Shown here in pieces: positions 1 through 7,585 of a DNA stretch of 64,000 bases; the first letter of the stretch is position 1; each line of letters opens with the position of its first letter. The notes under the pieces were generated by a model. It searched no databases. It was given only the letters and a program-made list of their open reading frames with translations, and had not been told where the DNA came from. The position numbers were made by a program, and so were the translations under genes. The stretch is from assembly GCA_900095875.1 (NCBI GenBank), contig LT608311.1:124001-188000 (forward strand), read 5' to 3'. Source of the DNA: Caecibacter massiliensis. GTDB taxonomy: Bacteria; Bacillota; Negativicutes; Veillonellales; Megasphaeraceae.

Positions 1-2
1 GC

Positions 3-506
3 AAGGAATTCTGGGATGCCCGGCACAATTGTTATGCTTATCAGATTGGTCCTGACGGCGCCATCCAGAAATCCAATGACGACGGAGAACCGTCGGGAAC
101 AGCTGGCCGCCCGATGCTGGAAGTACTGAAAAAAAACAGCATCACCAACACCGTTGTTGTCGTCACCCGCTATTTCGGCGGCATCAAGCTCGGTGCCAGC
201 GGCCTCATACGGGTTTATAGCCATTGTGTAACCCTCGGTCTGGAAGCAGCGGAAATTGCCGACTATCTCCCTTATCAGGTCGTAAACGTTTCCTTCCCCT
301 ATTCCTTTGTGAGCGTCATAGAACGTCTGGTCCCATCGTATGCCGTGCGCATCGCAGACCGTTCCTTTGCCTCTGACGTCACATTTACTCTGGAAATTCC
401 GGAAGAGCAGGCCGGTCCGGCAATCCAGGCCATTACAAATGCGACTAATGGCAACGCTATCTGCAAGACCGAAAAAACGAAAGTCATCCCCATCGTACGA
501 ACTTAA
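3..506 (+). CDS. YigZ/IMPACT family protein, 5' truncated by window edge
   Basis: The reading frame is open from the first bases of the window and has no start codon, so only the C-terminal part (167 codons) is present. Upstream of the first internal ATG (114) it reads the conserved IMPACT/YigZ signature, with HNCYAYQIG followed by DDGEPSGTAGRPML. It continues through the typical TRYFGGIKLGASGLIRVYS segment. The second half matches the small DUF1949-like domain usual in this family. Members are linked to translation control or proteolysis (E. coli YigZ), but the biochemical role is poorly defined. Ends at TAA 504-506, followed at once by a terminator. The assignment is firm; the function is not. 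Confidence 0.9.
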   Translation, partial: KEFWDARHNCYAYQIGPDGAIQKSNDDGEPSGTAGRPMLEVLKKNSITNTVVVVTRYFGGIKLGASGLIRVYSHCVTLGLEAAEIADYLPYQVVNVSFPYSFVSVIERLVPSYAVRIADRSFASDVTFTLEIPEEQAGPAIQAITNATNGNAICKTEKTKVIPIVRT

Positions 507-512
507 CAAAGC

Positions 513-573
513 CAGCAAAAAGCCCATAGATATGTACACCTTTCATCGTACACATCCATGGGCTTTTTGCTGG
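513..573. terminator. Bidirectional Rho-independent terminator
   Basis: A perfect 16-bp inverted repeat (ccagcaaaaagcccat at about 513-528, its complement at 558-573) with A-rich and T-rich flanks. It can stop the rightward YigZ transcript and the leftward DUF4127 transcript, which converge here. Confidence 0.8.
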
Positions 574-638
574 TTCATATTGTCCCTTCTGCACCCGTTT
601 TTCCAAAAACTACAATCTGTAAACTACCTTCTTCTGTC

Positions 639-2477
639 CTAGTCTTTGGGAACCCAGGTCCGGTTTTTCTGGGCCTGTTCTTCTTCCCGGGCCAGCTGTT
701 GGGATTGCAACTCTGCTTCGTACTGTTCCCGCGCAGCCTGTTCAGCCTGTTCCAGTTCTTCTTTTACTTTCGGATCTATCTTGGCATTTTTATCTTTAAC
801 CGTTTTCTGTTTTTCTGCTTCCAGAGCCTTGCGGGCTGCTTCCTGCTGGGCCGCCAGACGGTCCAGTTCTTTCTGGCGCAGTCCCTGCCGGACATCACTT
901 TCCAGACTTACATCCGGCTGAGAATGAACATCGACGTAGACTTCAAACAGCCGGTTCCACGGGAATGTGACATTGACAGTACGGGGATCGATGCCCAGAT
1001 ATGTCTGGGCATACCGCTGGAGCTGTTCTTTCGTACGGCTCTGCATTTCGCTCATCACCGTCGGATAATACTTCTGCTCTGTATTGGCCTCTACCTTCTG
1101 CTGTATCCGGTAAATATAATCCCGGACATTGGCCTGATACGCCCAGTTGTCCAGATACTGGGTCGTCAGCATGCGCTGATGGGCATCGGGAGACATATAC
1201 CGGGCCAGAATCCCCTGAGATATACCATATCCGACAGAATTGCTGGCTGTATTCCATCCATTATATGCCGCCAGCTGATACATCATCTTATCCTTATATA
1301 AACCATATATCAGCGTATTATCTGACCCGTTGGAAAAGGCCATATCGACGAGGCTGACTGGTATATTCTGGGCCATAGCCTTTTCTATCTGTGTGAGGAA
1401 TGTCCGCGTCGAGTCCAGCATGATGGGGAAATTTTCAAAATTCCCCGATTCACGCGTCGATGTCGTAAGAGGCGTATTGACGGCCAGCAGCAGGTCCGGC
1501 TTTTCCTTGTCCGTTATCGTACCGCCGATAGCTTCAATATGTTCGGCAATCGTCTTCCCTATAGCTTGTCCGTCGTAACTCGGCACAGTCTTTTCTCCCC
1601 CGCCGAGAGGATAGATGACCGTTACTTTAGGATGATAATTATTAAAATCATTATTAGCCCGCGTAATGAGCAGCAACCCCAGCTGATCAGCTCCCGGGAA
1701 CGACCCGAAACTGGTCTTCGGGATATCGGCTCCTGCTTGTTCAAGATATTTCGATTCCAGTGACGACTGGGTACGGACAGAATTATCATCATGACCGAGA
1801 CTGTAATAGGTAAAGATGCCTTTTCGGGCATCACTAATGAGGCGATAGTTAATGGCCATATTCTTCTTACGGCGGCTGAACCAGTCCTGCAGATATTCGG
1901 CCGGGACGCGGCGCATGATGCTGAACCAGTCATTCCGTTCCTGCGGAGTCAATCCTTCTTCATCCATCTTTGCCTGGAGTGATGCCAGCTCATAAATGTC
2001 ACTGCCGGATTTGAGATAGTAATCCGGTTCGACGCCCTTGCCACCGGCCCAGGGACTGCGCATGACTGTACTGAAAGCATAAATCGGCACTTTGCCAAAC
2101 TTGCTGTGCAGGTTTTCTACCTTTTCCAGACGGGCCAGCAGAGTATCCATAGAAAGGTTATGTTTGCGCGAATCGACAAGTCCCCCATAGACCAGGGAAT
2201 CCACCGACAGTACCATAGCATCGGCTTTGCCGGCATTTTCTTCTACCCATTCCATAAGCTTATCGGGAGAACCCTGGAAATTAGACCCCGATAAATACCG
2301 GTCTGGCGGAGTTATCACCGTATATCCGGCATCTTCTGCCGTACTGACCGTATAGGCAAAGTCAACGGGACGGTTGTCCTGCGGCACGTATAAAATCGTT
2401 TTGGCCAACGCTGCCGGGCCTGAACACAAACACAAAGATACGACGACAGCTCCTAAGACCTTACGAAAACCATTCAA
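639..2477 (-). CDS. DUF4127 family secreted protein
   Basis: About 612 residues. A short basic N-terminus is followed by a hydrophobic stretch ending in CSGPAALA, a likely Sec signal peptide, so the protein is probably exported. The mature part begins with the DUF4127 hallmark YVPQDNRPVDFAYTVSTA and has the DALVYGGLV-like block (SVDSLVYGGLVDSR). The last 100 residues are charged, rich in Glu, Gln, Ala and Lys, and likely helical. An ATG lies 18 bases upstream (2495), but a good Shine-Dalgarno (AGAGGTGATAG) lies between it and TTG 2475-2477, so the TTG start is preferred. No enzymatic role is established for DUF4127. It stands alone between a terminator and the divergently spaced TRIC gene. 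Confidence 0.8.
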   Translation of the reverse strand: MNGFRKVLGAVVVSLCLCSGPAALAKTILYVPQDNRPVDFAYTVSTAEDAGYTVITPPDRYLSGSNFQGSPDKLMEWVEENAGKADAMVLSVDSLVYGGLVDSRKHNLSMDTLLARLEKVENLHSKFGKVPIYAFSTVMRSPWAGGKGVEPDYYLKSGSDIYELASLQAKMDEEGLTPQERNDWFSIMRRVPAEYLQDWFSRRKKNMAINYRLISDARKGIFTYYSLGHDDNSVRTQSSLESKYLEQAGADIPKTSFGSFPGADQLGLLLITRANNDFNNYHPKVTVIYPLGGGEKTVPSYDGQAIGKTIAEHIEAIGGTITDKEKPDLLLAVNTPLTTSTRESGNFENFPIMLDSTRTFLTQIEKAMAQNIPVSLVDMAFSNGSDNTLIYGLYKDKMMYQLAAYNGWNTASNSVGYGISQGILARYMSPDAHQRMLTTQYLDNWAYQANVRDYIYRIQQKVEANTEQKYYPTVMSEMQSRTKEQLQRYAQTYLGIDPRTVNVTFPWNRLFEVYVDVHSQPDVSLESDVRQGLRQKELDRLAAQQEAARKALEAEKQKTVKDKNAKIDPKVKEELEQAEQAAREQYEAELQSQQLAREEEQAQKNRTWVPKD

Positions 2478-2559
2478 CACTATCACCTCTGACATACACA
2501 GAAATAGAAAAAATTATCAGTTTATTATACCAGATTTACCATCTGCCATGCAAATGCTT

Positions 2560-3225
2560 TCAAAAACGCTGTCCTCTCTTGCGCCGCTTGACTCTTGGCA
2601 GATTCCAGTGATAGCGGATGGCCAGGAGGCGGACGCCAACGGTCACAGCAAAACAAATAATGGATGCCACATCAGCTGCCTGGCCCAGGGGGATATACAG
2701 GACATAGAGGACGACGGCACCGATAAACGAAGCCGTAGCATAGACATCCTGAATCAGCGTTGCCGGGATGCGGCCTGCCAGGACATCACGGATGATACCA
2801 CCACCGACAGCCGTAATCAGCCCCAGAGAAATGCACAAAACCCAATAATGGGGAAACATATAACAGCCCAGCAATGTCCCCGTGACAGTAAACGAACCGA
2901 GTCCAATGGCATCACAGAAAAGGTACAGGTTGATAGATGCATGCATGAGGCGGTGACGGCGGTGCGTATCCATATAGCGCAGGAAAAAGATAGTTACTCC
3001 CATAGTCGCAATGATCAGCCAGAAATACATACTATTCTGGAAAAAAGCCGGGGGAATGCGTCCCAGTATGAGGTCACGTACGATTCCGCCACCGACAGCA
3101 GTCGCTGCGGCCAGTACGAAAATACCAAATATGTCCATGCGCCGCAAAACGGCAACCAGTGCACCCGACAGGGCAAAGGCCACGGTCCCCAGAATATCGA
3201 AAAGCTGCCACCAGAGTGATTGCAT
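2560..3225 (-). CDS. TRIC/UPF0126 family membrane protein (cation channel or glycine transporter-like)
   Basis: 221 residues, strongly hydrophobic, with two tandem UPF0126 repeats. The first contains GTVAFALSGALVA and TAVGGGIVRDLILGRIPP (about 12-60); the second contains GTLLG and TAVGGGIIRDVLAGRIP (about 100-150). The paired GGGxxRD motifs are diagnostic. Prokaryotic TRIC proteins are trimeric monovalent cation channels of the inner membrane, and related UPF0126 proteins such as E. coli YicG have been tied to glycine uptake, so the substrate stays open. ATG at 3223-3225 has a weak GGTGG Shine-Dalgarno. A terminal basic tail (VKRRKRGQRF) is likely cytoplasmic. Confidence 0.85.
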   Translation of the reverse strand: MQSLWWQLFDILGTVAFALSGALVAVLRRMDIFGIFVLAAATAVGGGIVRDLILGRIPPAFFQNSMYFWLIIATMGVTIFFLRYMDTHRRHRLMHASINLYLFCDAIGLGSFTVTGTLLGCYMFPHYWVLCISLGLITAVGGGIIRDVLAGRIPATLIQDVYATASFIGAVVLYVLYIPLGQAADVASIICFAVTVGVRLLAIRYHWNLPRVKRRKRGQRF

Positions 3226-3308
3226 TATATTCCACCATCCTGTACAATAAAATCAGTGTATCTGATAGTAACCTACCATGAATGCAAAAAAGAATCAAGG
3301 ATATCATT

Positions 3309-3782
3309 ATGACAAAAGATGAATTTTATATGGGGAAAGCCCTGGAAGAAGCCAAAACAGCCTATGCCGTCGGTGAAATCCCGATTGGCGCCGTCATTAT
3401 TTATCAGAAGAAAGCTATTGCCCGGGCCTACAATCTGCGGGAAAGCCTGCCCTGTGCCACCGCCCATGCAGAACTGCTGGCTATCGAAAAAGCCTGCCGC
3501 GCCCTCGGCCGGTGGCGCTTATCGGGCTGTACGCTCTATGTCACCTGTGAGCCCTGTCCCATGTGCGCCGGAGCCATCGTCAACAGCCGTCTGGACCGGG
3601 TAGTCTACGGCTGCGCCGACCCTAAGGCAGGTGCCGTACGGTCCCTGTTCCAGCTGGCAGACAGTCCGCTTCTCAATCACCGGGCTTCCATTACAGCCGG
3701 CGTCCGCGCCGATGAATGCGCCGCACTCCTCAAAGATTTCTTCCGAAAAAAACGAAAAAAAAGTGATTCTGGACAGCCCTGA
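3309..3782 (+). CDS. tadA: tRNA adenosine(34) deaminase TadA
   Basis: 157 residues from ATG 3309, chosen over an in-frame ATG 27 bases upstream because AAGGA sits 8 bases before it. It converts wobble adenosine 34 of tRNA-Arg(ACG) to inosine. The zinc and catalytic motif is visible as TAHAELLAIE (His plus the general-base Glu) and EPCPMCAGAI (two zinc Cys). The downstream NSRLDRVVYGC segment is also typical. The C-terminus ends in a very basic run FFRKKRKK, common in the family. Monocistronic, ending at a terminator shared with gatB. Confidence 0.95.
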   Translation: MTKDEFYMGKALEEAKTAYAVGEIPIGAVIIYQKKAIARAYNLRESLPCATAHAELLAIEKACRALGRWRLSGCTLYVTCEPCPMCAGAIVNSRLDRVVYGCADPKAGAVRSLFQLADSPLLNHRASITAGVRADECAALLKDFFRKKRKKSDSGQP

Positions 3783-3813
3783 GATAATCGTCATAACAGA
3801 CGAAACATAAGGC

Positions 3814-3859
3814 AAAGGACCATGCATGATAGCCGAAGACTTCATGCATGGTCCTTTAT
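3814..3859. terminator. Bidirectional terminator between tadA and gatB
   Basis: A 16-bp inverted repeat (aaaggaccatgcatga at 3814-3829, complement at 3842-3857) with T-rich flank on the right and A-rich on the left. It separates convergent tadA and gatB. Confidence 0.75.
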
Positions 3860-3883
3860 TGTATGTACTATGAACGCTGCTTC

Positions 3884-5323
3884 TTATTCCAGATTTTTCG
3901 TGAGCAGCTGGTTGACAACTCCCGGGTTAGCCCGCCCCTTAGTCTGTTTCATGACCTGTCCGACGAGGAAGCCGATAGCTTTCTTCTTACCTGCTTTATA
4001 GTCGGCGACAGACTGCGGATTGGCCGCAATGACCGATTTGACGATTTCTTCAATAGCACCAGTATCGGTAATCTGTACCAAGCCCTGTTCTTTGACGACA
4101 TCATCGGCAGACTTGCCGCTGGACCACATTTCCGGCAGGACTTTCTTGGCAATCTTACCGGAAATCGTACCTTTGGCAATGAGTTTGAGGAGACCTGCCA
4201 GCGCCGCCGGACGGACCGGAGCCTGATCGGCCGTTACGCCTTCTTCATTGAGTTTTTTGGCAAACTCGCCGAGCATCCAGTTGGAAGCCGTCTTGGCGTC
4301 GATTCCTTCTTTGACGACATCTTCAAAATAGTCGGCTGTCTGTTTTTCCAGTGTCAGGAGATTGGCATCGTATTCGGGAAGTCCCAGTTCATCCTGGAAG
4401 CGCTGGCGCCGTGCGTCCGGCATTTCCGGTAATTCAGCCCGTACTTTTTCAATATATTCCTTCGATACTTCGATAGGAATCAGATCCGGTTCCGGGAAAT
4501 AACGGTAATCGGCATCGCCTTCTTTGACACGCTGCAGGACCGTAATACCCTTGGCTTCTTCCCAGCCGCGGGTCGCCTGCTGGATTGTGCCGCCTTCATC
4601 GAGAATCTGGGCCTGACGGACCGCTTCGTATTCAATCCCCTTCTGGACACCACTGAAGGAATTGATATTTTTAATTTCCGTCTTCGTCCCCAGTTTATCA
4701 CTGCCGACGGGGCGTACGGAAATATTGGCATCACAGCGCATGCTGCCTTCTTCCATACGGCAGTCAGATACGCCGAGATACTGCATGATAGAACGGAGTT
4801 TTTCCAGATAAGCCCGGGCTTCTTCCCCACTGCGCAGATCCGGTTCGGATACGATTTCCAGCAGGGGCACGCCGGTACGGTTGTAATCGACGAAGGTCGT
4901 ATCCGATGTGTCGATAGAAGCGCCGCTATGGACCAGTTTACCTGCATCTTCTTCCATATGGATACGGGTCAGATGAACGCGGCGTGTCTTGCCCCCGACT
5001 TCGATATCGATATAGCCATTGAGGCAGATAGGCAGATCATATTGGGATGTCTGGAAATTCTTTGGCAAATCGGGATAGTAATAATTCTTACGGTCGAATT
5101 TGCTGAACGGCAGGATATCGCAGTGAAGTGCCAATCCGGCCTTTACGGCATAATGGAGAACTTCCTTATTGAGAACAGGCATGCTTCCCGGAAGGCCCAG
5201 GCAGACCGGGCATACGTGCGTATTGGGCTGGGCACCGAATTCAGTGGAGCAGCCGCAGAAAATTTTTGTTTTTGTTTTCAGTTCGACATGGACTTCCAGG
5301 CCGATAACGGATTCATATTTCAT
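3884..5323 (-). CDS. gatB: Aspartyl/glutamyl-tRNA(Asn/Gln) amidotransferase subunit B
   Basis: 479 residues, full length for GatB. This is the kinase/tRNA-binding subunit of the GatCAB complex, which turns Glu-tRNA(Gln) and Asp-tRNA(Asn) into the amidated forms. The N-terminal domain opens with YESVIGLEVHVELKTKTK and has the CSTEFGAQPN zinc-type motif. The YqeY-like C-terminal domain ends in GRANPGVVNQLL. Start ATG 5321-5323 shares one base with the gatA stop codon, so translation is coupled. Last gene of gatC-gatA-gatB. Confidence 0.98.
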   Translation of the reverse strand: MKYESVIGLEVHVELKTKTKIFCGCSTEFGAQPNTHVCPVCLGLPGSMPVLNKEVLHYAVKAGLALHCDILPFSKFDRKNYYYPDLPKNFQTSQYDLPICLNGYIDIEVGGKTRRVHLTRIHMEEDAGKLVHSGASIDTSDTTFVDYNRTGVPLLEIVSEPDLRSGEEARAYLEKLRSIMQYLGVSDCRMEEGSMRCDANISVRPVGSDKLGTKTEIKNINSFSGVQKGIEYEAVRQAQILDEGGTIQQATRGWEEAKGITVLQRVKEGDADYRYFPEPDLIPIEVSKEYIEKVRAELPEMPDARRQRFQDELGLPEYDANLLTLEKQTADYFEDVVKEGIDAKTASNWMLGEFAKKLNEEGVTADQAPVRPAALAGLLKLIAKGTISGKIAKKVLPEMWSSGKSADDVVKEQGLVQITDTGAIEEIVKSVIAANPQSVADYKAGKKKAIGFLVGQVMKQTKGRANPGVVNQLLTKNLE

Positions 5324-6786
5324 CAGAGTTCAACCTCCCCCATGGGCAGCGGCTTCTTCAGGTCCGTGCGGTTTTGTTCAAATGTATAGGCAACGCGCAG
5401 CAGTGTTTCTTCATCAAGAGCCTTGCCAATGAGCTGCATGCCAATGGGAAGACCGTTCTTGAAACCACAGGGAATGCTGATGCCCGGAAGGCCGGCCAGA
5501 TTCAGTGTAACTGTGCAGACGTCACCCAGATACATGGCCAGGGGATTATTGTCATTCTGACCGATTTTAAATGCCGTATCCGGCGCGGTCGGCGTAAGCA
5601 GGACATCACAGGTGCGAAGGGCATTGTCGAAATCCTGTTTTACCAGAGTACGTACTTTCATAGCCCGCAGATAATACGCATCATAGTAACCGGAACTGAG
5701 GACATACGTCCCCAGCATAATGCGGCGTTTTACTTCCGGTCCAAACCCTTCGGTACGGGTCTTGCGGTACATATCGACAATGTCCGTGCCATCTGCCCGG
5801 AATCCGAATCCAACACCGTCGTACCGTGCCAGATTGGAACTGGCTTCTGCCGGAGCGATAATATAGTAGGCAGCCAGACCATATTTCATATGCGGCATTT
5901 TGACCGGCACAATTTCAGCACCGAGCTTCTTATAGGTATCAATGGCTTCTTCCAGGGCTTTGCGGCACTGGTCATCCAGGCCTTCTACAAAGAATTCTTC
6001 CGGAACGCCGATTTTCATGCCTTTGACATCATTGATCAGTGCTTTTTTATAATCTTTCTTTTCCTGTGGGATAGACGTCGAGTCCTTCGCATCGTGCCCT
6101 GCAATGGCATTGAGGACGATGGCGCAGTCTTCTACGTCATTGGTAAATGGCCCAATCTGGTCAAGAGACGAGCCGTAAGCGACCAGACCATAACGGGAAA
6201 CGAGACCATATGTCGGTTTGAGGCCAACGAGGCCACAGTAGGCAGCAGGCTGACGAATCGATCCGCCCGTATCCGAACCAAGTGACCAGACGGCTTCCCC
6301 AGCTGCTACGGCAGCGGCCGAACCGCCGGATGATCCGCCTGGTACATAATCCAGATTCCAGGGATTATGGGTAATCTGATAAGCCGAATTTTCCGTTGAA
6401 CTGCCCATGGCAAATTCATCCATATTGGTCTTGCCAAGGCTGATATAATCGAGGGCATTCAGTTTTTCAATGACCGTCGCATTATAGGGCGATTTAAAAT
6501 GTTCCAGAATTTTCGAGCCACAGGTCGTATTTTGTCCGGCAACGCAGATGACATCCTTAATAGCTCCCGGTACACCGGCCATATCCGCAATAGCTTCCCC
6601 GGCAGCGATTTTCTTATCGACTGCGGCGGCTGCTTCCAGTGCATTTTTCCGGTTGTCAGATAAAAAGGCTTTGATATCCGGTTCCACCGTGTCTTTACGG
6701 GCAATAAACTTTTCTGTCAGCTCCACAGCAGATATTTCTTTATTTACGAGTTTATCATGCAGTGCATGTATGGTTAATGCTTCCAC
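5323..6786 (-). CDS. gatA: Glutamyl-tRNA(Gln) amidotransferase subunit A
   Basis: 487 residues. This is the amidase subunit of GatCAB that releases ammonia from glutamine. The amidase-signature core is visible as [15 protein letters not shown] and [11 protein letters not shown], giving the Ser-cisSer-Lys triad (Lys in GAIKDV). GTG 6784-6786 is chosen as start because the strong Shine-Dalgarno GAGGAGG lies 5-6 bases before it; a longer frame from TTG 6801 would put that site inside the gene. It begins 11 bases after the end of gatC and overlaps gatB by one base. Confidence 0.98.
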   Translation of the reverse strand: MEALTIHALHDKLVNKEISAVELTEKFIARKDTVEPDIKAFLSDNRKNALEAAAAVDKKIAAGEAIADMAGVPGAIKDVICVAGQNTTCGSKILEHFKSPYNATVIEKLNALDYISLGKTNMDEFAMGSSTENSAYQITHNPWNLDYVPGGSSGGSAAAVAAGEAVWSLGSDTGGSIRQPAAYCGLVGLKPTYGLVSRYGLVAYGSSLDQIGPFTNDVEDCAIVLNAIAGHDAKDSTSIPQEKKDYKKALINDVKGMKIGVPEEFFVEGLDDQCRKALEEAIDTYKKLGAEIVPVKMPHMKYGLAAYYIIAPAEASSNLARYDGVGFGFRADGTDIVDMYRKTRTEGFGPEVKRRIMLGTYVLSSGYYDAYYLRAMKVRTLVKQDFDNALRTCDVLLTPTAPDTAFKIGQNDNNPLAMYLGDVCTVTLNLAGLPGISIPCGFKNGLPIGMQLIGKALDEETLLRVAYTFEQNRTDLKKPLPMGEVEL

Positions 6787-6797
6787 AATATCCCTCC

Positions 6798-7088
6798 TCA
6801 ATCCTGAATGACTTTGGGAACTTTAAAATAGCCATTTTCCGGTTCCGGCGCATTAGAAAGCGCTTTTTCATTGGATAAGGACGGCTGGGGCACATCGTCG
6901 CGCATGACATTGCGCATAGATACAGCGTGAGCCGTAGGCGCTACATCCGTGATATCAACCTGATTTAACAGGTCCATATAAGCCAAAATGTCATTCAGCT
7001 GTTTCCCGACTTCTTCAATCTGATCGTCTTCGATATTAAGACGGGAAAGCAGTGCGATTTTCTTTATTTCTTCAGCACTGATTTTCAT
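6798..7088 (-). CDS. gatC: Asp-tRNA(Asn)/Glu-tRNA(Gln) amidotransferase subunit C
   Basis: 96 residues from ATG 7088, which has AGGAG at proper distance; 12 upstream in-frame codons are not supported. GatC is the belt that holds GatA and GatB together. Typical sequence: [16 protein letters not shown], then [25 protein letters not shown] and a C-terminal KVPKVIQD. First gene of the operon. Confidence 0.97.
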   Translation of the reverse strand: MKISAEEIKKIALLSRLNIEDDQIEEVGKQLNDILAYMDLLNQVDITDVAPTAHAVSMRNVMRDDVPQPSLSNEKALSNAPEPENGYFKVPKVIQD

Positions 7089-7167
7089 ACGGACACTCCT
7101 TGTACTAATAATAATATTCAACAATCTAGATTATACCCCATATTGTGCCTCTTGTCATCTGCAGGAC

Positions 7168-7213
7168 AAAAAAATCAGGAGCCGCTTATAATAAACGAAC
7201 TCCTGATTTTTTA
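7168..7213. terminator. Terminator downstream of the feo operon
   Basis: Inverted repeat aatcaggag / ctcctgatt flanked by an A-run and a T-run (7168-7181 and 7200-7212). It follows the Cys-rich mini-gene on the minus strand and lies upstream of gatC. Confidence 0.75.
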
Positions 7214-7261
7214 CGGTTCTATTTTGAGAAAATGTTCTCAGAATACCTGAAAATGCAATTC

Positions 7262-7441
7262 TTATTTCTTTTCCCAACTTGTTTTTTCAGGATGGGAGCA
7301 GCAGGACGGGCAACTGCCACTGCAGGAACCACTGCTGCCACAACAGCTGGTCGTTCCCTTGAACAGCCCCCGGATATGACGGCCGATGTAAAACGCAGCT
7401 GCCAATACTACAAGTGCCACAATAATCGTTGCAATGCTCAT
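7262..7441 (-). CDS. FeoB-associated Cys-rich membrane protein
   Basis: 59 residues, start ATG at 7441 with AAAGG about 11 bases upstream. Residues 4-19 form one hydrophobic span (IATIIVALVVLAAAFYIG), followed by a short basic turn (RHIRGLFKG) and a Cys-rich tail with CC, CSGSC and CPSCC patterns (7 Cys between residues 33 and 48). This layout is that of the small FeoB-associated Cys-rich family, which replaces FeoC in many anaerobes and presumably binds iron or an Fe-S unit at the FeoB cytoplasmic face. It lies directly downstream of feoB on the same strand. Confidence 0.85.
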   Translation of the reverse strand: MSIATIIVALVVLAAAFYIGRHIRGLFKGTTSCCGSSGSCSGSCPSCCSHPEKTSWEKK

Positions 7442-7486
7442 ACAAGATCACAACCTTTCTCTATCGTTTCATTCGGTGATACTGGT

Positions 7487-7522
7487 ATATACTTAGGACG
7501 CCTTCCGGCGCCCTAAGTATAT
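7487..7522 (-). promoter_or_regulatory. Long intercistronic stem-loop between feoB and the Cys-rich gene
   Basis: atatacttaggacgcc at 7487-7502 can pair with 7507-7522 with a single mismatch around a four-base loop. No T-tract follows it on either strand, so it is not a classic terminator. It could stabilise the 3' end of the feoB message or act as a processing site. A similar structure lies between the DUF2325 gene and feoA. Confidence 0.55.
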
Positions 7523-7585
7523 CATTATTCCCATTATAAAATCAATAGTTAATTTCAAAAACGAGAATGGTGAATCGCATTCGTA

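Noticed and set aside
7145-7516. 123-codon plus-strand frame between gatC and feoB
   Set aside because: It crosses two terminator-like hairpins, and the Ala/Thr-rich middle is the antisense of the Cys-rich mini-protein, which has better family features.
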